From: an uncultured Candidatus Melainabacteria bacterium
GTDB lineage: Bacteria > Cyanobacteriota > Vampirovibrionia > Gastranaerophilales > Gastranaerophilaceae
NCBI GenBank assembly: GCA_934754425.1
Contig: CAKVIN010000026.1
Span: 1-23,501, forward strand
DNA length: 23,501 nt
Direction: 5' to 3'
Part shown: piece by piece, positions 1-7,014 of the stretch
Layout: every line of letters starts with the position of its first letter
Position numbering within the stretch: the first letter of the stretch is position 1
Notes under the pieces: generated by a model
Database searches by the model: none
What the model was told of the DNA's origin: nothing
What the model saw: only the letters and a program-made list of their open reading frames with translations
Translations under genes and position numbers: made by a program

Positions 1-2
1 TT

Positions 3-195
3 GAAAACACTGGCAATACTGAATCAAACAATCATGATGACCTTTCTATTTCAAACAATGATGATACAGACCAAACCCTTGAAAACACTGGCAATACTGA
101 ATCAAACAATCATGATGACCTTTCTATTTCAAACAATGATGATACAGACCAAACCGCTGAAAACACTGGCAATATTGAATCAAACGATGATGATT
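3..195 (+). repeat. 78-bp in-frame tandem repeat, about 2.5 copies
   Basis: The unit begins GAAAACACTGGCAAT at 3, 81 and 159, an exact period of 78 bases (26 codons). Copies 1 and 2 are virtually identical at DNA level. Copy 3 matches for about 25 bases and then drifts. The array may extend left beyond the window. Confidence 0.9.
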
Positions 196-335
196 CAATT
201 ACAAAAGATACTAACGATACAAATGCTTATCAGCAAAATCACATGCCGGGTAAAAAAGTTACACACAATGGTAAAATATGCATAGAAATGCCAAACGGTC
301 ATTTGTATGATATGCAAGGCAGAAGAATCAAATAA
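3..335 (+). CDS. C-terminal part of an Asn/Asp-rich tandem-repeat protein (5' end outside window)
   Basis: The reading frame starting at base 3 is open from the window edge to a TAA at 333-335, so only the C-terminal 110 residues are present. It begins ENTGNTESNNHDDLSIS and repeats a 26-residue unit, then ends in a basic segment with the motif MPNGHLYDMQGRRIK. I chose this frame over the also-open frame 1 because it gives a hydrophilic, acidic composition (N, D, S, T, E) typical of surface or linker repeats and runs into a compact, conserved-looking C-terminus, whereas frame 1 gives an improbable Met/Thr/Leu-rich string. The YDMQGRR ending resembles short C-terminal tails seen on some secreted proteins, but that is a loose likeness. 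Function unknown; probably an exported or surface protein. Confidence 0.6.
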   Translation, partial: ENTGNTESNNHDDLSISNNDDTDQTLENTGNTESNNHDDLSISNNDDTDQTAENTGNIESNDDDSITKDTNDTNAYQQNHMPGKKVTHNGKICIEMPNGHLYDMQGRRIK

Positions 336-402
336 ATAAATTGTATTCAACATTTATCATTTAATGCAATTCAACAAGTAGCTTTTTAGTGATTTTTTTT
401 GA

Positions 403-1815
403 TTAACGTATCAAAGATAAACAATTTGAATCATTGAATGCTTGTAATGATGGATTAATTTGGATTGCAATAGAGTAATCTTTTTTGAATCCATCAGAAT
501 CACCGAGTTCTTTTCTTATTGCAGCACGGTAATAATAAGCATCTGCATATTTTGAATTGTTTTCTATTGCTTTATTCAAATCAGCAATTGCACCTTGCAA
601 ATCTCTTAAAACACATTTTTGCAAACCTCTGATATAATAACTTTCAGCTAGTTTAACATTTGTAGTAGGTGTTGTTTTAACTGCTGTTGTTGTTATAACC
701 GGAGCTTGTGGAAGTTTTACTGTCGCAACACCTGCGCTTATAGTATTACTTGCAATTTTTGGTTGCTCGTTAACCACATTTTGCTTTACTTGTGCTATAA
801 CTTGTTTTTGTTGAACTACAGGTTCGCTAACTTTCTTTTCTTGTTGTGCTGCATTATGATAAGCAAGTTGTTGTTGATTTACAATTGGCTCCTGTTTTTT
901 TACAACCGGTTGTGATACAGGTTTAACAGTATCTACATTTACAATTTGAGTTTTTTGCTGAATAGCAGGTTGTTGTTTTTGGACAATTGGCTCTTGGACA
1001 AAGCCTTTTACAGTAGGAATTGCAGCAATATATCTTTCATTAGAAACAAGTGGTTTAACATTTTTAATAAATGTTTGATTTTCTGCTAAAGCAATAGCCT
1101 GATCTAAATCAATTGCAGCACCTTCATTATCAAAATATAATTTCTTTAAATGCCCTCTGTTTGCATAAGCAATACTATCATTAGGGTTTAAAGCAATAGC
1201 TTGAGAATAATCGCTTAAAGCACCTACGTTAAAATTCATTCTCTTTTTTACAACACCTCTGTTATTAAAAGCATCAGAATCTTTTGGGTTTAATTCTATA
1301 GCAATATTATAATCCTCTAACGCACCTTTATTATCATCAAGCATATATTTCAAGTTTGCTCTGTTATAATATACGTCAGCATAATTTTTGTTGAGAGAAA
1401 GAGCGGTTGCATAATCTTCCATTGCACCATTTATATCGTTCAACGCAACTTTCAAAACCCCTCTGTTGTTGTATGCATAAGCAAAATTTTTATTTATAGC
1501 AATCGCCTTGTTATAATCTGCTAAAGCACCTTCAAGGTCATTAATCAACTGTTTAATATATCCTCTGTTTAAATATAAATCAGGATTTTTAGGTGTGATT
1601 TCAATTGCTTTATCAAAATCTTGAATAGCCCCTTTGATATCCTGTTTTAGGAATTTCATAGATGCTCTATTAGAATAAGCAAAAGCTGCATCAGGATTAT
1701 TTTCTATTTGTTGAGTATACGTATCAATAGAGCGTTCTAACGGACTCTGCGCAAATGCAGGTACTGAAAACGCTATAGATATAGCAATTGCAAGTATTAT
1801 ACTTGTATATTTCAC
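403..1815 (-). CDS. Exported TPR-repeat protein with central Q/V/K/P-rich linker
   Basis: 470 residues. A signal peptide is evident: KYTS followed by a hydrophobic run and AFA at 20-22, with likely cleavage before Gln23. Residues about 25-265 are successive 34-residue TPR units (repeated pattern A-Y-N-R-G/A...L-K...D...GA..DY..AI.LNP). Residues about 265-395 are a low-complexity linker rich in Q, V, K and P. Two further TPR units fill about 395-460. The start is GTG at 1813-1815, preceded by AAGGAG eight bases upstream; no in-frame ATG fits better. TPRs bind other proteins, so a periplasmic or envelope scaffold is likely, but the partner is unknown. It is transcribed divergently from the tRNA-Thr gene, with a shared promoter region. 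Confidence 0.85.
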   Translation of the reverse strand: MKYTSIILAIAISIAFSVPAFAQSPLERSIDTYTQQIENNPDAAFAYSNRASMKFLKQDIKGAIQDFDKAIEITPKNPDLYLNRGYIKQLINDLEGALADYNKAIAINKNFAYAYNNRGVLKVALNDINGAMEDYATALSLNKNYADVYYNRANLKYMLDDNKGALEDYNIAIELNPKDSDAFNNRGVVKKRMNFNVGALSDYSQAIALNPNDSIAYANRGHLKKLYFDNEGAAIDLDQAIALAENQTFIKNVKPLVSNERYIAAIPTVKGFVQEPIVQKQQPAIQQKTQIVNVDTVKPVSQPVVKKQEPIVNQQQLAYHNAAQQEKKVSEPVVQQKQVIAQVKQNVVNEQPKIASNTISAGVATVKLPQAPVITTTAVKTTPTTNVKLAESYYIRGLQKCVLRDLQGAIADLNKAIENNSKYADAYYYRAAIRKELGDSDGFKKDYSIAIQINPSLQAFNDSNCLSLIR

Positions 1816-1850
1816 GATACGTACTCCTTAACCAAGTTGGGTTCAAAAAT

Positions 1851-1878
1851 ATAATATCACATAAAAAATTGATATCAA
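1851..1878 (-). promoter_or_regulatory. Promoter of the 403-1815 TPR gene
   Basis: On the minus strand TTGATA (1873-1878) is separated by 16 bases from TATTAT (1851-1856), about 35-40 bases upstream of the GTG start. The -35 box lies in the palindrome ATTGATATCAAT (1868-1879). Confidence 0.55.
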
Positions 1879-1898
1879 TATATATTTTATGTTAAAAT
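1869..1898 (+). promoter_or_regulatory. Promoter of tRNA-Thr
   Basis: TTGATA (1869-1874), an 18-base spacer and TAAAAT (1893-1898) would start transcription near 1905, two bases before the mature tRNA 5' end. The -35 box uses the other half of the palindrome that serves the divergent TPR promoter. Confidence 0.5.
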
Positions 1899-1906
1899 AC
1901 AAATGT

Positions 1907-1979
<73 letters not shown>

Positions 1980-2005
1980 AGTTTTCCGGATATCAGATTT
2001 TTTCG

Positions 2006-2024
2006 TTGTGCGGTATTTGTGCGG
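2006..2024 (+). repeat. Direct repeat TTGTGCGG x2, 11-bp period
   Basis: TTGTGCGG at 2006-2013 recurs at 2017-2024, between the tRNA 3' end and the recombinase relic. Short direct repeats of about helical-turn spacing next to an attachment site are the usual look of integrase arm-binding sites; this assignment is inference. Confidence 0.4.
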
Positions 2025-2053
2025 AATTAACTTTGAGACTTATATATACTTAT

Positions 2054-2308
2054 TTAATTTATTAACTCTTCTATATTTCTTTTTCTTGATATTGCAAGAT
2101 ATTTTTCCGTTGTTGAAAGGTCTGAATGCCCTAATAGAAATTGAATAGTTCTAATATCAACACCTTCTTCCAACAACCACGTGCCCATTGTTCTTCTTAA
2201 ATCATGGAAGTGAAAATCTTCAATGTTTGCTTCTGCTAAAGCGTGTTTAAAAAATTTTTTGATATCTGTATACGGCAATCCAGTTTGAGGATTAACGAAT
2301 ACATACCC
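2054..2308 (-). pseudogene. Tyrosine recombinase (integrase), C-terminal fragment
   Basis: About 84 residues homologous to the end of phage-type tyrosine recombinases remain, beginning YVFVNPQTGLPYTD. Three catalytic landmarks are visible: HDLRR (HxxR box), LLGHSDLSTTEKY (GH box) and its Tyr nucleophile. The N-terminal arm-binding and core-binding domains and the first catalytic Arg region are missing. Reading upstream in the same frame, the homology stops at a TAA at 2309-2311, where the sequence switches to an unrelated gene fragment. It lies directly downstream of the tRNA-Thr, with its 3' end toward the tRNA, as expected for an element integrated there. It cannot encode an active enzyme. 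Confidence 0.8.
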
Positions 2309-2524
2309 TTAGTTAATTATTTGGGTAATTACGCTATATATTCCTCTAACCCGTATGAAGTTTCTGCCATATTAGCAGAGAAAAAAATTAAAGATGGAAA
2401 AACCATTATACAAAGATGGACAGAGTTTGCTGAACGACTTGATAACTCAATATTCGGAAGAAGCAAAGGAAAAGCCACTCAAGAACTTCATACACAAAGC
2501 CCCACCAATTCCTCAATGTCTTAA
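2309..2524 (+). pseudogene. Truncated gene remnant, C-terminal portion of an unknown protein
   Basis: From the breakpoint near 2309 an open frame runs right to a TAA at 2522-2524. It encodes about 71 residues starting LVNYLGNYAIYSSNPYEVSA and containing an amphipathic Lys/Glu-rich helix (AEKKIKDGKTIIQRWTEFAER). The composition looks like real coding sequence, but no ribosome-binding site or start codon precedes it and the frame merges into antisense of the recombinase relic. Its codons include more ACC, CCC and TCC than the neighbours, in keeping with foreign origin. I read it as the 3' end of a gene whose 5' end was lost in the same deletion that removed the recombinase N-terminus. Family not recognised. 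Confidence 0.45.
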
Positions 2525-2731
2525 CCTATCAACCAATCAGGAGAACAACGACTAGCACCCACCCCTCAATCATTTATTAAGAGCATCCGTAATTCGTCTA
2601 AACATCAAGAACAATTGTAAATTTTTGTAAATTTTTTTTGACATGACATATCATGATTTTGAAATTTATAGTAGCATGCCATGTATCAACTATCCCCAAA
2701 TCTCCTCCCAAAATTTAAAGAGAAAACTTAC
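2525..2731. other. Non-coding stretch after the integrated-element relics
   Basis: No gene is seen. It is AT-rich, contains a repeated TTGTAAATTTT, an isolated TTGACA at 2638 without a well-placed -10 box, and the imperfect dyad CATGACATATCATG (2642-2655). A second tRNA-end copy marking the far attachment site was not found. Confidence 0.4.
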
Positions 2732-2767
2732 ACTGACTCAAATAATATGAGTCAGTTTTATTTTTTT
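2732..2767 (+). terminator. Hairpin terminator right of the element relics
   Basis: ACTGACTC (2732-2739) pairs with GAGTCAGT (2749-2756) around a 9-base loop and is followed by TTTTATTTTTTT on the plus strand. It also sits just beyond the 3' end of the minus-strand acyltransferase and may serve it, although the T-run is poorer in that direction. Confidence 0.65.
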
Positions 2768-2769
2768 AT

Positions 2770-3858
2770 TTAAAAGTCTTTAATTATTGGAAGTTTTTTC
2801 TTTATAAATTTAAGGACTTCGCCTATGTAAGTTGTTGTAATCATTGTTATTACAAAATATAAATACGTATTTTGAATTGGATTATAAATCCAATAAATAT
2901 CATGTGCATTTCTTACACTTATAGGAATATTATTTATTTTAAGAATAATTGCTGTTAGGATATACATAATGAATAAATGATTTGCCATAATGTGATAAGT
3001 ATTTTCACCAATCATTTTTACAAATTTTATATCTTTTAAATAGTTGTAAGTAATTTCTATAAAAAATAAAGAAAACCAAATTCCTGTAATGCTTGTTAAA
3101 ACCGGAACAATTAATTGATTATCAAATCTTGCCCAAACAAGAACATAGCTTAAGCCAATTCCGTGTTCAGGAGAAAAATCTCTGTTGAAATGCCATAGTA
3201 TTGCTTGGATACAAATTATAAAACCTAAAATTTTGGGTGTGAAAATATTATAATTATTATAAATTCTTTTTACGTAAAAATGTCCTAGATATACAAATAA
3301 TAATGAGAACATTGTTCTAATGATTACCAGAAAGACAGGTGTTACCGGAACTATTTTACAAAGTGGGATTGCTAAAAATCCAAGGATTGAATAAAAAATT
3401 GCTATTTTTTTGTCATTTATTTCTTTATTTGCAAATTGTCGTTGCAAAAACAGAAATGTAATCATTGTAATAAATAATTGAGGTACAAACCATAAAGGAC
3501 AAGATAAATCAAATTGATGTCCGTTTAAAAATGGAGTTATTAAAAAGTTTTTTAGATTAAGCTCCATTCCCCAAAATTTACCGGTAATTTTTTCTAAACC
3601 AACGGTAATAATTGCGTAAAAAGTCGAATAAATAAAATACAAGACTAAAAGAGTTTTTATTCTGCGTTTAATGTATTCCCAAACATTGTTAAGATATTTA
3701 TCCTTAAATAACATGCCTGAAATAAAGAAAAATAGTGCAAGTTGAAACGAATAAGGCGGAAACATATCAAAAATACGAAATTCTAGATGACCTGATACAA
3801 CAAGTATTATTGCTAAAGCTTTCAATATATTAATTTTATCCGATAAAATTTTATCCAT
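2770..3858 (-). CDS. Acyltransferase 3 family membrane protein (sugar O-acetyltransferase-like)
   Basis: 362 residues with about ten hydrophobic segments throughout. The N-terminus carries the family hallmark: a Lys-leading first helix (INILKALAIILVVSGH) with the conserved His24, followed by the FFFISGMLFK segment. Members of Acyltransferase 3 (OafA/WecH type) move acetyl or other acyl groups across the inner membrane onto surface polysaccharides, exopolysaccharides or glycolipids. The fucose 4-O-acetylase-like subgroup fits the length and layout. The substrate cannot be read from the sequence. It is a single-gene unit with its own strong promoter, an AGGGG ribosome-binding site before the ATG and a terminator-like hairpin after it. 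The location beside element relics makes lateral acquisition possible. Confidence 0.85.
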   Translation of the reverse strand: MDKILSDKINILKALAIILVVSGHLEFRIFDMFPPYSFQLALFFFISGMLFKDKYLNNVWEYIKRRIKTLLVLYFIYSTFYAIITVGLEKITGKFWGMELNLKNFLITPFLNGHQFDLSCPLWFVPQLFITMITFLFLQRQFANKEINDKKIAIFYSILGFLAIPLCKIVPVTPVFLVIIRTMFSLLFVYLGHFYVKRIYNNYNIFTPKILGFIICIQAILWHFNRDFSPEHGIGLSYVLVWARFDNQLIVPVLTSITGIWFSLFFIEITYNYLKDIKFVKMIGENTYHIMANHLFIMYILTAIILKINNIPISVRNAHDIYWIYNPIQNTYLYFVITMITTTYIGEVLKFIKKKLPIIKDF

Positions 3859-3884
3859 TTTAAAACCCCTATTATAAATTTATT

Positions 3885-3913
3885 ATTAAACACGTCATTG
3901 TTTAGTATGTCAA
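3885..3913 (-). promoter_or_regulatory. Promoter of the acyltransferase gene
   Basis: On the minus strand a perfect TTGACA (3908-3913) is followed after 17 bases by TTTAAT (3885-3890). Transcription would begin near 3878, leaving a leader of about 20 bases that contains the AGGGG site. Confidence 0.7.
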
Positions 3914-3964
3914 GAATAAAATTTAATCAAATTTTATATAATATTTAACAAAACTAAATATTTA

Positions 3965-3994
3965 TTACTCCAAAAACAGTGTTTGTAATATAAT
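3965..3994 (+). promoter_or_regulatory. Promoter of the acetyl-CoA synthetase gene
   Basis: A perfect TATAAT (3989-3994) lies 18 bases after a weak TTACTC (3965-3970). The expected start near 4001 lies beyond the upstream ATG at 3999 and so supports translation from 4032. Confidence 0.55.
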
Positions 3995-4031
3995 TTATGT
4001 GTGGTTTTTAAAAACAAGAAAGGAAGAGATC

Positions 4032-6197
4032 ATGAACGTGTTAGACAAAATCATGAAACCAAAATCAATTGCGGTTGTTGGCGCTTCAACAAAAGAACAC
4101 ACAATTGGTTCTGACATTATGAAAAGATTACAAGAATACAAATTCAACGGTAATATTTATCCGGTTAACCCAAAAGGCGGAGTTATCGAAGGATTACAAG
4201 CATACACTTCAGTTTTGGAAATCCCTGGTGAAGTTGATTTAGCAATCATTGTTGTAAATGCAAAATTCGTACTTTCAACAATTGACCAATGTCACGAAAA
4301 AGGTATCAAAGGTCTTTGTATCATTACTGCTGGTTTCAAAGAAACTGGTAAAGAAGGTGCTGAAGCAGAAAAACAATTACTTGCAAAAGTTAGAGAATAC
4401 GGTATGAGATGTGTTGGTCCTAACTGCTTAGGTGTTGTAAACACTCACCCTGATATTAGAATGGATGGATGTTTTGCTGAATCATTGCCAGAACGTGGTA
4501 ATATCGGTTTTGTATCTCAATCAGGTGCTTTAGGTGGCGGTATTTTGAACATCCTTAAAGACTTGAACCTTGGTTTTGCACAATTCATTTCTATCGGTAA
4601 CCAAGCTGATGTTAATGCTGAAACAGCTTTAGAATATTGGGAAGATGAAAAAGACGTAGAACAAATTCTACTTTATATGGAATCAATCCAAAACCCAGCT
4701 AACTTCAGAAAATTAGCTTCAAGAATTTCTAAAAAGAAACCTATTTTGGCACTTAAAGCTGGACGTTCAGCAGCTGGTGCTAGCGCAGCATCTTCTCACA
4801 CAGGTTCATTGGCTGGTGCCGATAAAGCAGCAAACGCATTGTTGAATCAATCTGGTGTAATCAGAGAATATTCTCTACAAGATTTATTCGCAACAGCTAA
4901 AGTTTTTGCTAACTGCCCAATTCCAAAGGGTGACAGAGTTGCTATTATTACAAACTCAGGTGGCCCTGGTATCATGGCTACAGATGCTATCTGCGAACAT
5001 GGTATGCAAATTGCTAAAATTTCTGATGAAACAAAAGAAAAATTAAAAAGCTTCTTGCCTTCTGCAGCATCAGTTAAAAACCCTATCGATATGATTGCAT
5101 CTGCACCTATCGAACACTACAAACAAACATTAGAAACAGTTATTGCTGATGAAAATGTTGATATGATTATTACAATCTATCTTCCATTCTTAGGCTTGAA
5201 AGATATTGATGTTGCGAAAGCTCTTATGGAAATCAAAGCTGAACATCCAGAAAAACCTGTTATCGGTGTATTCATGACTAAGTCTGAATTCTTCTCAACA
5301 TTATCAGATATGAAGGTTAATATGCCATTCTTTATGTATGCAGAAGAAGCTGCTGATGGTTTGAACAGATTGAACCAACAAAGAAAATGGATGGAAAGAC
5401 CAGAAGGTAAAATTCCTACATTCGACGTTGATTACAAACGTGCTCAAGAAATCATTGCTAAATCAGTAAATGAAGGCAGAGCTCAATTGACAACTCGTGA
5501 ATCTATTGATGTATTGGATGCTTACGGTATCAGAGTATGTAAATCAGGTTTTGCAAAATCTGAAGATGAAGCTGTTTCAATCGCTGATTCTATCGGATAC
5601 CCAGTTGTTATGAAAATGACTTCTAAAACAACTTCTCACAAAACTGATGTTGGCGGTGTAAGAGTTAATATTCAATCTGCTGAACAATTAAGAGCTGAAT
5701 ACCAAGACTTAATTGCTAAGTTGACCGAAAAAGGACTTCTTGAAGGTTTGGAAGGTGTTATCATCCAAGAAATGGTTAAAGGTAACAGAGAAATGGTTTG
5801 CGGTATCGCAACAGACCCTCAATACGGTCCAATGATGATGTTCGGTTTAGGCGGTGTATTCATCGAAGTTATGAAAGACGTAACATTCAGAATCGCTCCT
5901 CTAACAGATGTTGATGCTAAAGAAATGATTAAATCAGTAAAAGCATACAAATTGTTAGAAGGTGCTAGAGGTACTAAACCAGCTCAAATGGAACAAATCG
6001 AAGAAACATTGTTGAGATTATCTCAATTAGTTCACGATTTCAAATTCATTGACGAATTAGACATCAACCCATTGTTGATTTCTGAAAAAACAGGTGAAGG
6101 TATTGCAGTAGACGGACGTATCAAAGTTAGAATGGAAGAAGCTCAACAAGCTTTGAACTATTCTTGTAAAGATGGCGTTTGTGCTTGCAGCCTATAA
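4032..6197 (+). CDS. Acetate--CoA ligase (ADP-forming), fused alpha and beta subunits
   Basis: 721 residues from the ATG at 4032, which has AAAGGAAG about 6 bases upstream; an in-frame ATG at 3999 has no such site. The order is CoA-binding Rossmann domain (1-130, KSIAVVGAS near the start), succinyl-CoA-synthetase-like flavodoxin domains (150-460) with the active-site His256 in SSHTGSLAG, and an ATP-grasp domain (about 478-705; GGVRV, MFGLGGVFIEV). The enzyme converts acetyl-CoA, ADP and phosphate to acetate, CoA and ATP, giving substrate-level phosphorylation in fermenters. Codon choice differs from the neighbours (frequent AAC, TTC, ATC, GGT), which suggests high expression. The C-terminus is an unusual Cys cluster, SCKDGVCACSL. 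The gene is monocistronic, with a strong terminator. Acyl range beyond acetate is uncertain. Confidence 0.92.
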   Translation: MNVLDKIMKPKSIAVVGASTKEHTIGSDIMKRLQEYKFNGNIYPVNPKGGVIEGLQAYTSVLEIPGEVDLAIIVVNAKFVLSTIDQCHEKGIKGLCIITAGFKETGKEGAEAEKQLLAKVREYGMRCVGPNCLGVVNTHPDIRMDGCFAESLPERGNIGFVSQSGALGGGILNILKDLNLGFAQFISIGNQADVNAETALEYWEDEKDVEQILLYMESIQNPANFRKLASRISKKKPILALKAGRSAAGASAASSHTGSLAGADKAANALLNQSGVIREYSLQDLFATAKVFANCPIPKGDRVAIITNSGGPGIMATDAICEHGMQIAKISDETKEKLKSFLPSAASVKNPIDMIASAPIEHYKQTLETVIADENVDMIITIYLPFLGLKDIDVAKALMEIKAEHPEKPVIGVFMTKSEFFSTLSDMKVNMPFFMYAEEAADGLNRLNQQRKWMERPEGKIPTFDVDYKRAQEIIAKSVNEGRAQLTTRESIDVLDAYGIRVCKSGFAKSEDEAVSIADSIGYPVVMKMTSKTTSHKTDVGGVRVNIQSAEQLRAEYQDLIAKLTEKGLLEGLEGVIIQEMVKGNREMVCGIATDPQYGPMMMFGLGGVFIEVMKDVTFRIAPLTDVDAKEMIKSVKAYKLLEGARGTKPAQMEQIEETLLRLSQLVHDFKFIDELDINPLLISEKTGEGIAVDGRIKVRMEEAQQALNYSCKDGVCACSL

Positions 6198-6221
6198 TCC
6201 GTTAGGATAAAACAAAATTAT

Positions 6222-6254
6222 GAAGGGAAAACATAAGTTTTCCCTTCTTTTTTT
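6222..6254 (+). terminator. Rho-independent terminator of the acetyl-CoA synthetase gene
   Basis: GAAGGGAAAAC (6222-6232) pairs perfectly with GTTTTCCCTTC (6237-6247) around an ATAA loop, followed by seven T residues. Confidence 0.95.
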
Positions 6255-6303
6255 GTAAATATTTGTAAATCTAATCATTTATTACTATCAATTTTTCTGT
6301 AAA

Positions 6304-6332
6304 AAATAACTTTATAACAATAGGGAATGTAA
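6304..6332 (+). promoter_or_regulatory. Shared upstream element, copy 1 (before the 6351 gene)
   Basis: ATAACAATAGGGAATGTAA (6314-6332) matches ATAACTATCGGGAATATAA (6963-6981) at 16 of 19 positions. Both are preceded by a further match of the type AAATA(A)CTTTAT. The copy lies 18 bases before the ATG at 6351. It is probably a promoter or a leader control site. Confidence 0.5.
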
Positions 6333-6350
6333 GATGATAGGAATAATGAT

Positions 6351-6896
6351 ATGGGGAAAATTACTGATTTATTAAGTATTGGGACAGAATTGTCAACTGT
6401 ATTGGCTCAGAGATGTGGTGCTAAAACATTAGAAAATAGTAAAAAAGTTTTGTTGGATATTGATGGCTCTAAACCTATATATAAAAAAATGCAAAGTGTC
6501 TTTTGTCGAAACGCTAAAGAGCCAAAGGTTGCATTAGAGTATAATATTACAGAACAAAGTAAAAATGTACAAATGCAATTTTTTGATGGAAAAACTCCGC
6601 TAAGTAGTGGTTCTTTAACTCAACATAATAGTGGCAACTTAAATTTTTCTGTAAATATTACAGATAGAACCGGTGTAAAACAAGCAAGTGCACACGGCTC
6701 TTATAATCCAAACGTACCTTTGTTCGATTGGGATAATTGTGGGGAAACTTTAGAACGTCGTTTTGGGTATACAAACGGTAGAATTGATTCTAGTGGTTTT
6801 GATATTAGTGCATCTGTAAAAAATAGCTGTGTGTTAAATCTTTTGAATGATATAAAAAGCTTTTTTAAAAATGATTATAAATCTTTAACGACATAA
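6351..6896 (+). CDS. Hypothetical protein, 181 residues
   Basis: Not recognised. No signal peptide or membrane segment is visible. The N-terminal 25 residues form a plausible amphipathic helix (ITDLLSIGTELSTVLAQ). Residues about 60-155 are rich in short hydrophobic/polar alternations (VALEYNITEQSKNVQMQFF, LNFSVNIT) typical of beta strands, so a beta-sandwich-like domain is possible. The C-terminus is a helix, LLNDIKSFFKNDYKS. The start ATG at 6351 has TAGGA eight bases upstream. It shares an upstream element with the next gene, and no terminator lies between them, so the two may be expressed together. It may be a lineage-specific protein; that is inference. Confidence 0.7.
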   Translation: MGKITDLLSIGTELSTVLAQRCGAKTLENSKKVLLDIDGSKPIYKKMQSVFCRNAKEPKVALEYNITEQSKNVQMQFFDGKTPLSSGSLTQHNSGNLNFSVNITDRTGVKQASAHGSYNPNVPLFDWDNCGETLERRFGYTNGRIDSSGFDISASVKNSCVLNLLNDIKSFFKNDYKSLTT

Positions 6897-6951
6897 AAAA
6901 AATTTAATAAAACTTAACAAATAAAAATAAAAAGGCAATTTTAATTTATAT

Positions 6952-6982
6952 AAATACTTTATATAACTATCGGGAATATAAT
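6952..6982 (+). promoter_or_regulatory. Shared upstream element, copy 2 (before the 7015 gene)
   Basis: ATAACTATCGGGAATATAA (6963-6981) is the second copy of the element before 6351. It overlaps a perfect TATAAT at 6977-6982, so part of its conservation may reflect a -10 box. No good TTGACA-like box lies 16-18 bases upstream. Confidence 0.5.
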
Positions 6983-7014
6983 TAGGAAAATTTATAACGA
7001 GGAAAGGAAGAGAA

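Noticed and set aside
1..285. Open frame 1 through the repeats (Met/Thr/Leu-rich peptide)
   Set aside because: It is an out-of-frame reading of the 78-bp repeat. The frame starting at base 3 is open to 335 and has a sensible composition and C-terminus.
706..915. Plus-strand open frame antisense to the TPR linker
   Set aside because: It is a shadow of the low-complexity linker, with no ribosome-binding site and improbable Cys/Leu/Tyr-rich composition.
2638..2670. TTGACA at 2638 as a promoter
   Set aside because: The best TA-rich hexamers are more than 20 bases away or poor, and no gene follows on the plus strand before the terminator-like hairpin.
3999..4031. Upstream ATG for the acetyl-CoA synthetase
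   Set aside because: It lies at or before the predicted transcript start and has no ribosome-binding site. The family N-terminus and AAAGGAAG fit 4032.
6304..6982. Classical SigB promoter reading of the GGGAAT element
   Set aside because: GTTT-like -35 boxes are missing at 12-14 bases upstream in both copies, so I report only a shared element.
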